Source: Gemmatimonadota bacterium
GTDB taxonomy: Bacteria > JBHIER01 > G020348925
Direction: 5' to 3'
Assembly (NCBI GenBank): GCA_020348925.1
Contig: CP070758.1
Coordinates: forward strand, 140,862 to 147,273
DNA length: 6,412 nucleotides
Shown here: positions 1 to 6,412 of the stretch, in pieces
Layout: every line of letters begins with the position of its first letter
Numbering within the stretch: the first letter of the stretch is position 1
The notes under the pieces: model-generated
What the model was told of the DNA's origin: nothing
The model's database searches: none
Seen by the model: the letters and a program-made list of their open reading frames with translations, nothing else
Position numbers and translations under genes: made by a program

Positions 1-83
1 CCTGCGATCCGATACCCGATATCCGTCGTCGCATTGAACGGATTCGGATAATTCTGAAAGAGGACGAATTCATCCGGACCATA
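1..83 (-). other. Start of T9SS type A / FlgD-Ig-like C-terminal sorting tail
   Basis: Fragment residues 2110-2136. The segment YGPDEFVLFQNYPNPFNATT has the classic F-x-L-x-Q-N-Y-P-N-P-F-N signature (QNYPNPFN at 33-56), followed by DIGYRIAG, which matches the T-x-I-x-Y-x-L/I strand. This signature starts the C-terminal domain (TIGR04183 or FlgD-Ig-like) that directs proteins to the type IX secretion system in FCB bacteria. Such domains are usually 70-90 residues, so roughly 50-65 more residues and the stop codon are expected just outside, below position 1. It implies Sec export followed by passage across the outer membrane, provided the host has the T9SS. Confidence 0.85.
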
Positions 84-3000
84 CGATCCGGGCTTGAGGA
101 CAACAATCTGATCTTCGGGCAGTACCGCCTCTGTGCAATCGATAGCCAAAATGACATCGCCCAGCGTCAGGTGAATCGGCTGAAACCTCCTCTCCGAATC
201 CAGAATCCTGATGGGAAAGGTCAGGACGGTCTCATCACCCGGAAGCAACCTCTGTCCATACGGACTGTATATCAGAACCCTCGTACGGCCCTCGAGATGG
301 TTGGAGGCAACCGTCATATCGGCCGTTCTCACGGAGGGCTGACATTGGGCCACGTCTATCTCCGAAGGATCGTATCTGAGGGTCAATTGAATCCCTCTCA
401 GGTCAACATCGTTCGAGACGGAGAGCGCAAGGTCAAAAATATCTTGACGCCCATTCATGACAGGAGAGGCCTCAATGCGGACCGAGTGTCCGGCGGGTTT
501 CGTTCCCGTTGGGGCAGGCGGACACGCCCCTGTCCCCAGGATAAGGTTGACAATACCGACAACATCCAGAATATCATTTCCGCCGTCCTCATTGCAGTCG
601 CCTCGACACTCTTCCTCGAACGTCGGAGGCGGTGGAATCTCCAGAATGATGTTGGCCAATCGAACCACATCAAGAATATCGATGTCATCGTCACCGTTCA
701 CATCGCCCAGCGGCGTGCAGGGGCCGGACGCATAGACGTGCAGATCCACAGGAACAATCTTTACCGGCTCGTCAGGATCGTTGCTGGTGATGATGAGGGT
801 GGCGGAATAGTCGCCTGCAGCCAATAAAGTGGCGTTGAATGTCACATCTATGTCGGTTTCATTCCCCGCACTCACGGAGCCCGATGTGGGAAACTCGGAC
901 AACCACGGGACATCTTCTGTGTTGACCTCGTTTTCAGAACCTTTCCCCTTACGGATGTCGAGACCTTCTTCCTTCCCCGAGCCTGCAGTGGAGCTGCTCT
1001 CATTGATATTGAAGGTGAGGGTCGCGCTCCCGTCATTGGAGATGGTCAGTTCCTCGACGGCTATCCCTCCTTCCGGCAAGACCTTCACAAGCGAAGACGG
1101 TGTCACACCGATGTCCGGTTCTGAAATCTCCTCGACATGCAGATTGACGACAACGGAAACGGTCGGTTCATCGGGATCGTTGGAGGAAACCATTATGTGT
1201 GTGGCGTAGTCGCCTGGCGATAACGATGTCGCATTAAAAGTCACAGTAACATTGTCGCAGAGGCTGGGTCCAACCGTGCCGGCTGTCGAGCTCTCCGACA
1301 GCCAGCCGACCGTTTCGCTGAGGGAAAAATTGAGACTCCCCTGACCGTCATTACAGATATGCAACACATCCGTCGTCCAGTTTCCCTCCGCGACTGTCTT
1401 GTCAAAAGACATCGGGTAGACCGTAATGTCGGGGATACCGGCCTCGACCTTCAAGTGAACCGCTACCATCACCTGCGGCTCGTCCGGATCGTTCGAATCG
1501 ATCAGGATGAACGGATAGTAATCCCCGGGCGATAGGCCCGTAGCGTCGAAAGTCACGGCAACGGTATCGCACCTGTACGCATAAATCGAACCTGAGGTCG
1601 GAACTTCCGAGAGCCAACCGACTATCGGAGCTTCGGACACAGTAAATGTCAGAATTCCGGATGCAGCATTGCACACGATCAAGGTATCGAAGCCGACCTC
1701 TCCCTGGGTCAGTGTCATATCGAGAGAGAGTGGATTCACGGATATATCAGGCGTTTCGTCGCACGGCTCCCAATTGCCGCTCACATCACCATAAAGTATA
1801 CCGATAAAATCACCATCCGTTTCCACGGAATCGAGGTCCGGATAGGAAATACTTTCGGGGAGAAACGCCCAGTCTCCGACAGGAAAGGAATTGATGGCAT
1901 GGACCGAAAGCTGCTCGATGAGATTGGCGTCGATCATCGTCACCTGGCCGTTGCCGCTGACATCCGCCGCTATCAACTGTTCAGGAGTCAGGCTGATCTG
2001 ACCGAGAACATATTGCCTGACAAGTGTCGCGTCGTAATCGGTGACCGCTCCGCACCAGTTATCGATCTTTGATGGTGTGACGGTGTAATCGTTGCACAGA
2101 CACAGATCCGGGATCGAGAAGCTCGAAAGGCGGTACTCGCCGTTTTCATCGGTATTCGCCGAACCCGTCCCATCACCTGACAGTGAAACCACCACATCCG
2201 GTACCGGTTCGCCGTTACTGTAATACGTAATCTGCCCCAGAATGTATATTTCATAGCCGTCCATCGGAGTCAAGGTGGGATCATTACTGGCCGGCGTATC
2301 CGGATCATCCGAGGGCTGGCCGCTCATCTGGCTGCTGCCGAGCCACGCCTGGTTGCCGAGGTACACACCTCCCGGTGGAAGCGGACAGAGACAATCCACT
2401 GTTGCCAGAAATGTGATGACGGCCGAGGCGGAAGGAGCCAACGTGCCCACATCTACTCGCACGTACCAGTTCCAGGCAAAATTCCCCAAAATCACCGAGC
2501 CCTGCGTTGTCGTAACGCTGCCAGGAACGAGAGAAATATGCGCTCCCGGGGTATCGACCACGGTCACATAGACCGCAGGGACACTATCCACGTTGGTCAC
2601 CGTGATCTCGTAGTACATCGTATCCAGAGGACTGAGGACCGAATTGCCGTCGGCATCGCCGTAAAAACTGTCGGTCTTCTCCACTTCAAATTCAGGCATA
2701 ACGAGCGGGGTCGTCGTCGGATCGGGTGCCGGACCGGTATCCGGATCGTCGGAGGGCTCCTCTGGCGTCTGATTGCTGATGCCCCAGCCCTGATTCTCCA
2801 CCTGAGTGGTACCGTAGGGCAACGGCGCATTAACTTCCACTTGAAACGTCACCGTATCACTATCGCCACCGCCATTAATCGTACCGATACTCACCCAGAC
2901 GGAAGTGTTTCCGGGAAGATTCCCAAGCAAGATTGATCCTTGTGTCGTCGTAACACTTCCGACGATAAGACTCGTATTTACGTCCGGTGTGTCGATAAGG

Positions 3001-6000
3001 GCCACGCCGGAGATCCCGATGTTTCCTGGGTTTGACAGAACGACGGTATAGAGAAGGGTGTCGCCTGGGTTGGTGAAACCCAGTGGCGAGATGTCACCGA
3101 CGATGCTGTCTTTTTTCGACACCTCAAGAGCGGGTGTCACATTCAAAGGTGTGTCGGTCGGATCGTCGTCATCAGGTGTATCGCAGTCATTCGTCCTCAC
3201 CGGGATCAAGAGAATACATACGGCCTCGCCCTGATTGGAAATCTCATCAACTCCGACGGGAAGCGGATAATGAATGGCTACCTCAAATTCGATGACGGCG
3301 GCACCCCCGTTGGGAATGGTCCCGACATCGACACCCACCACAACGTCACCCGGTGTATTCCCCTCGGTGACACTGCCAATTGTTGTCGTCACACTTCCCA
3401 CGACCAGAGAGCTGTTAACATCCGGTGTATCGGCAAAGGCTGCACCGAGCGCCACATCATTCCCAATATTTGAGATGGTGACTTCATACAGAAGAGTATC
3501 CCCGGGGCTCGGATCCCCGCTCAAATCCGCATCGACCAAAAGAATATCTCTCTTGCAGGCATCGATACACGGTCCATACAGATACACCGTCTCATCATTT
3601 TCAACCTCCGGCACCGGTGTCCCAAACTCATCCAAGGCACCGGTGACAGTCGCCGTGTTCACTGTGTTTCCACAGGGGCTGATCGCCTCCAATTCAACCA
3701 CCACCGTATCGTAGGCACCTGAGGCCAGAGGACCGAGATTGTTCCACGTCAATTGTCCGGCAGTTACACTGTTGGGTACAGGACTGGCCGAGACATAATC
3801 AAGACACAACGACGGAAATGTATCGGTCAAAGGAAGGGTCGTAATCGTCGTCGTACCCGTATTGTGCAGGACGATTCTGAACTCGACCGAATCGTTTATC
3901 TCCACAGAATCATCAGCCGGATCAACGAGCTCCTTCGAAATATCCAGATCGACAATACCCAACTGCACGGACGCGTCATCGGTTCCCTCAGGCAATGGGA
4001 TCCCAAACTCATCAAAAGCCCCTGACACTGTGGCCGTATCGTTTGTCACGCCGCAGGGACTGAGGGCCGTGAAGTTGACCGTCACGGTTTGGGTGGCACT
4101 CGGTCCAATAGGACCCACATTGTTCCAGGAAACAGTCCCAGATGTGAGCAACGATTGCACCGGACTGGCCGAGACGAAACTGAGGCAGCCCGGATCGAAG
4201 TCATCCACCAGAGGCACCGTGGTTAATGTCGTCGATCCTGTGTTCTCAATCTCAATTTCAAAAACCACCGGTTCACCGACATTAGCTATTCCTATTGTTG
4301 GGACCGTAAGAGTCTTGGTGACCGTCATTCCGGTCTGAACGATGTTCACCTGGGAGGTGTCCGACTGATCCGGCAACGGCGTACCGTACTCATCCTCCGC
4401 CCCCTTGACCGTCGCCGTATCGATACTGACACCGCACAGGGCGATAGCAGTAAACTTTACCAGTACTGTCCAGTTCCCGCCAGGCACGATAGGACCGGCA
4501 TTATCCCACGTGACGGACCCGGGCGCCTGTGTCGTCTGCAACGGGCTGGCGGATTCGAAGCTGAGACAGAGGGGATCGTAGCTCTCCGAGAGGGGGACCG
4601 TGGTCAAGATTGCCGATCCCGTATTTTCGAGCAGAATTTCAAACGCCACCGTATCCCCCAATTCGACCGCACCCGCGGGAATCGTTCGCGTCTTCGTCAC
4701 CTGCAACCCTGTCTGAGCCAGGATTACGGCGGCCGTATCCGAATCGTCGGGCACCGGCGTACCGAATTCGTCCACAGCCCCGGAGACCTCGGCCGTATCG
4801 ATCGTGGCACCGCAGGGGGCAAGAGCGGTAAAATTGACCGTCACTGGTATGGTATTGCCAGGTGCGATGGGGCCGAGGTTCGACCAGAAGATCGCTCCGG
4901 CCACCTGTGACGTCTGCACCGGAAGCGCGGAAACGAAGCTGAGGCAAGCGGAATCGTAGTCATCAATAAGCGGCACCGTCGTCAATGTTGTGGATCCTGT
5001 GTTCTGGAGCAGAATTTCAAACGTCACCGCCTCACCGACGTTGGCCACTCCCGCCACCGGCACGGTCCTCGACTTCGTCACTGTTACCTCGGCCTCCACA
5101 ATATCGACAAAAGCCGTGTCCGAGTCACCGGGCACCGGTGCACCAAACTCGTCCTGGGCACCCACGACCTCGGCTGTATCGATGGTCACCCCACAGGCAG
5201 AGACTGTGGTGAAATTGACCGTCACCGTCCTGGAGCCACCGGGCACCAGCGGCCCGAGGTTGGACCAGATGAGGGAGCCACCCACATGAATATTGGGCGA
5301 GGGGCTGGCCGAGACGTAGCTCAGGCAGCCCGGATCGAAGAAATCCTCCAAGGGAACCGTTGTGACCGTCTTCGCACCTGTATTCTCCAGCAGGATTTCA
5401 AAGGTAACCGGTTCCCCCGCATAGAGCTTCGATACCGACGGCACAAGTCTCGTCTTCGTCACCCGAACACCTGGCTCCAATAGTTCAACCGGAGCAGTGG
5501 CCGAATCATCGGGCGCTGGAGCACCGAAGGCGTCCTGGGCTCCGGCAACGATCGCCGTATCAACCGTCACCCCGCAGGGAGCAAAAGCTACGAAATTCAG
5601 GATCACAATCGCACTATCGCCCGCCGTAATGGGTCCAATATTGTTCCAAGTGATGACCCCGCTCGATTGGACTGTCTGCACCGGACTGGCGGAATCGAAA
5701 CCGAGGCAGATCGGATCATATTCGTCTCTCAAAGGCACCGTTGCCAGACTGGTCGGCCCGGTGTTTTTCACCACGATATGAAACACAACCGGATCTCCCA
5801 CATTAGCCACACCACCGGACGGGGTGATCAGCGTCTTTCGCAGACTGAACTCTGGCTGGGCTTCAATGGTCACACCGGCATCATCTTGATCCTGAGGCAC
5901 TATGAAACCGAATTCGTCAATCGCCCCACTGACAGTAGCCAGGTTCAATGCGGGATCACACGGAGCAATCGCCTGGAAAGTCACATCAATGTTTACGCTG

Positions 6001-6412
6001 TTGGTTGGGGCCAGCGGTCCCAGGTTGTTCCACATGAGTGCGGACCCGTTGTCACCGTTCCACGGGACCGTGGCACTCACCGGATCGATGCACGTTTCAG
6101 GGTAATTGTCGGATAAAGGTAGAAACGTAATTATGGAGTTTCCTGTGTTCTGAATCGTTATTCGAAAAACGATGGAGTCGCCGGCAACACTGATTCCTCC
6201 AGGAGGATCCAGCAGGATCTTGGTAACCTGAACCTCCGGTCGGATCACATTGACAAATGATGTGTCCTGTCCGTCCGGCACCGGACTGCCGTATTCATCC
6301 TGAGCATCCTGCACCAGGGCCGTGTCGATAGTCACACCGCAGGCGGCGCTGGCCGTGAAGTTGACCGTCACCGTCCGGCTGCCCAGAGGCGCAATCGGAC
6401 CGAGATTTGCCC
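1..6412 (-). CDS. Giant secreted multidomain repeat protein (DUF11-like, dockerin, BACON-like, cohesin-like, T9SS tail), partial at both ends
   Basis: One minus-strand frame is open across the whole window: 2136 complete codons, no stop, with two spare bases at each edge. Landmarks in every domain (DEFG motifs, GSVTTT motifs, SNDPDEP motifs, dockerin loops, QNYPNPFN) all fall in this same frame, so no frameshift is apparent. Neither start nor stop is inside, so no start codon or ribosome binding site can be chosen and the true length is unknown. Domain order by fragment residue: DUF11-like 127-residue repeats 1-947, 146-residue DUF11 repeats 948-1382, carboxypeptidase-regulatory-like 1386-1448, dockerin-like 1449-1549, BACON-like repeats 1554-1890, dockerin 1898-1963, cohesin-like 1975-2092, sorting tail from 2110. 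No membrane segment or catalytic motif was seen. The protein is rich in Asp, Thr, Val and Pro and poor in Lys, typical of extracellular, possibly calcium-stabilised beta-sandwich chains. An exported structural or adhesive role is inferred; the ligand is unknown. Confidence 0.93.
135..488 (-). other. Cohesin-like domain
   Basis: Fragment residues about 1975-2092. The segment begins HSVRIEASPVMNGRQDIFDL and shows the hallmark cohesin stretch: an LxVSN strand, then DLRGIQLTLRYDPSEIDV. It later has RVLIYSPYG, LPGDETVLTFPIRILD and a final LTLGDVILA strand. This order (V/L-strand, 'xxGxQxxLxYDPxxL', 'GDxTxLxFxxR') is that of cohesin modules, nine-stranded jelly rolls that bind dockerins in cellulosomes and also occur outside cellulosomes in many bacteria. 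Length, about 118 residues, is slightly short of the usual 130-140. Assignment rests on motif recognition; another related beta-sandwich is possible. Confidence 0.65.
522..719 (-). other. Dockerin type I-like domain 2 (two intact calcium loops)
   Basis: Fragment residues about 1898-1963. Loop 1 reads GDVNGDDDIDILD and loop 2 reads GDCNEDGGNDILD. Both keep acidic or Asn residues at positions 1, 3, 5, 9 and 12 of the loop, as expected for a type I dockerin, and both are followed by similar helices (VVRLANIIL and VVGIVNLIL). A PPPPTFEE linker lies between them. Four cysteines frame the module: one just before (CTPLGDV), two at ECRGDC and one after (GTGAC), so disulfides could brace it. The two halves are internal duplicates of each other. 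A calcium-dependent fold is inferred. It sits directly before a cohesin-like domain in the same chain. Confidence 0.85.
735..1751 (-). repeat. Three BACON-like repeats with 'SNDPDEP' signature
   Basis: The units begin at PDI(S/T/G)V, with the Pro codons at 1749-1751, 1431-1433 and 1116-1118 (106 and 105 codons apart), and the array ends near 735. Each unit shows PxSxxxxxxEG, an LxIxNxGxxxLxF strand, GWLSE or PWLSE, a SGxV turn, VTFNATxLxxGDY, and (S/D)SNDPDEP followed by VxVxLxV. The Glu of DPDEP is at 1479, 1167 and 768, so the spacing is 312 bases and then 399 bases. The pattern fits the BACON / choice-of-anchor group of beta-sandwich repeats in exported proteins of FCB bacteria. Units 1 and 2 each have Cys in the CNxxxG strand and before the VTF strand, a possible disulfide; unit 3 has Ser and Glu-Thr there and lacks the pair. 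They are probably spacer or carbohydrate-contact modules. Confidence 0.8.
912..1001 (-). other. Charged low-complexity insertion in BACON-like repeat 3
   Basis: Between the LTFNIN strand and the VPWLSE strand, unit 3 carries an extra stretch of about 29 residues. It starts ESSSTAGSGKEEG, continues LDIRKGKGSENEV and ends NTED. The other two units pass directly from the strand to GWLSE. It is rich in Gly, Ser, Glu and Lys and is probably a disordered surface loop. The Lys-rich content stands out in a protein that otherwise has few lysines. A glycosylation, cleavage or adhesive role cannot be decided from sequence. Confidence 0.7.
1764..2066 (-). other. Dockerin type I-like domain 1 with degenerate first loop
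   Basis: Fragment residues about 1449-1549. The first half is IDNWCGAVTDYDATLVRQYV, and the second is ADVSGNGQVTMIDANLIEQL. The second half shows a clear D-x-S-x-N-x-x-x-x-x-x-D calcium-loop spacing followed by a helix. In the first half the residues expected at loop positions 1 and 5 are Ile and Cys instead of Asp, while the final Asp and the helix (ATLVRQYVLG) remain, so calcium binding there is doubtful. A C-terminal extension follows (FPVGDWAF ... GILYGDVSGNWEP), which I recall as a common companion of this dockerin subtype. Dockerins normally bind cohesin domains through paired loops and helices; here the role could be binding a partner or purely intramolecular packing. Confidence 0.75.
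2067..2255 (-). other. Carboxypeptidase-regulatory-like (CarboxypepD_reg/SdrD B-like) domain
   Basis: Fragment residues about 1386-1448. The sequence moves from ILGQITYYSNGEPVPDVVVS through SGDGTGSANTDENGEYRLSS to a DYTVTPSK strand. This matches the usual pattern of the family: G-x-I/V, then G-x-P-x-x-x-V-x-V, then a T-D-x-x-G-x-Y/F turn, then Y-x-V-x-P. It is a small all-beta, transthyretin-like fold with no catalysis of its own, often found as a spacer in secreted proteins. It is joined without a gap to the dockerin-like domain, a pairing often seen in large secreted proteins of FCB-type bacteria. The short LCLC sequence before DYTV supplies two cysteines whose partners are unclear. Confidence 0.75.
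2265..3569 (-). repeat. Three tandem 146-residue DUF11-type repeats with Asp/Pro/Thr-rich linkers
   Basis: Three units occupy about 3569-3132, 3131-2694 and 2693-2265. Two independent landmarks repeat at exactly 438 bases. The Asp of the K-x-D start motif is at 3546, 3108 and 2670, and the first Gly of GSVTTT is at 3396, 2958 and 2520. Each unit has SPGDTLLYxVxxSN, then DTPDVNxSLxVGSVTTTxGS, GNxPG, a VxVGTI strand, PLPxG, NQGxxxxx, and an acidic proline/threonine linker such as PSDDPDTGPAPDPTTTP. The first and third units carry a DADxxxxxSPxD stretch that resembles the Asp-rich loop common in DUF11 repeats and might bind calcium. These units differ from the 127-residue repeats in length, in lacking the regular cysteine pair and in the GSVTTT core, so they form a second class. 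They probably act as spacer or stalk modules; no ligand can be named. Confidence 0.83.
3570..6412 (-). repeat. Array of ~127-residue DUF11-like repeats (7 complete, 1 partial)
   Basis: The unit bounds I read are: partial 6412-6240, then 6239-5856, 5855-5475, 5474-5094, 5093-4713, 4712-4335, 4334-3954 and 3953-3570. Each unit runs VTKT...P, then VGxxVxFEIxLxNTG, TTVPLxDxYDPxCLSFVSASP, WxNLGPIxPG, TVxVNFTAxxPCGVTIDTA, and ends near DEFGxPVPDDSDT. The Asp of the DEFG motif recurs at 6297, 5916, 5532, 5151, 4770, 4392, 4011 and 3630, giving steps of 378, 381 or 384 bases (126-128 codons). Each complete unit has two cysteines about 44 residues apart, one before the SFVSA strand and one in PCGVT, which could form a disulfide in the periplasm or outside the cell. 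The fold is probably an Ig-like beta sandwich of the DUF11 / TIGR01451 conserved-repeat type, usually found in surface proteins. The array continues beyond 6412, so the total copy number is unknown. Family naming is from motif recognition only. Confidence 0.85.

Noticed and set aside
171-827. 218-codon plus-strand open frame, the longest closed ORF in the window
   Set aside because: It is the antisense of the dockerin 2 and cohesin-like modules. Its translation is Arg/His/Ile-rich with no recognisable domain, while the minus-strand frame shows clear motifs there.
522-2066. Two dockerin-like domains considered as evidence of a cellulosome
   Set aside because: No glycoside hydrolase, carbohydrate esterase or scaffoldin-type linker is visible, and such dockerins are common in non-cellulosomal secreted proteins.
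3274-4338. Plus-strand open frames at 3274-3714 and 3862-4338
   Set aside because: Their Ser/Thr/Pro/Val-rich translations echo the repeat period of the minus-strand gene, as expected from antisense reading of Asp/Gly/Thr/Val-rich repeats. No recognisable domain or independent coding sign was seen.
4639-4947. 102-codon minus-strand frame within the repeat array
   Set aside because: It is an out-of-frame reading of the 127-residue repeats with Arg/Gly-rich, repeat-shadow composition.
3570-6412. Regular periodic repeats considered as a CRISPR array or non-coding satellite
   Set aside because: The period is 378-384 bases, always a multiple of three, with divergence that keeps the protein motif. 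This is a protein repeat, not a 25-40 base direct repeat with spacers.
1-6412. Search for tRNA, rRNA, riboswitch, promoter or terminator structures
   Set aside because: The whole window is coding in one frame, so there is no intergenic space, and no convincing RNA motif or hairpin followed by a T-run was seen on either strand.

Overview
The window lies entirely inside one very large protein-coding gene read on the minus strand. One minus-strand frame (codons from 6410-6408 down to 5-3, i.e. 2136 codons) carries no stop codon, and has neither its start nor its stop in the window. The N-terminus therefore lies beyond position 6412 and the C-terminus beyond position 1. No other gene, RNA gene, CRISPR array, mobile element or intergenic space can be supported. 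The shorter open frames on both strands overlap this frame and look like its shadows.

From N- to C-terminus (high to low coordinates) the protein is a chain of secreted beta-sandwich modules: (1) about 7.5 copies of a ~127-residue DUF11-like repeat, each with a conserved cysteine pair (6412-3570); (2) three copies of a second DUF11-type repeat with an exact 146-residue period and Asp/Pro/Thr-rich linkers (3569-2265); (3) a carboxypeptidase-regulatory-like domain (2255-2067) joined to a first dockerin-like domain (2066-1764); (4) three BACON-like repeats, the third with a charged insertion of about 29 residues (1751-735); (5) a second, well-preserved type I dockerin-like pair of calcium loops (719-522); (6) a cohesin-like domain (488-135); (7) the start of a T9SS type A / FlgD-Ig-like C-terminal tail with the motif QNYPNPFN (83-1, continuing outside).

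The composition suggests a bacterium of the FCB group or a related candidate phylum (Zixibacteria, KSB1, Marinimicrobia or Latescibacteria-like), in which YPNPFN tails, dockerin modules and 'SNDPDEP' BACON-like repeats occur together in giant secreted proteins. This placement is an inference from family knowledge. The likely role is an exported or surface-attached structural or adhesive protein. No catalytic domain is visible in the part seen. The window offers no evidence for a multi-gene system. Its interest lies in the repeat architecture and in dockerin-like and cohesin-like modules sharing one chain.
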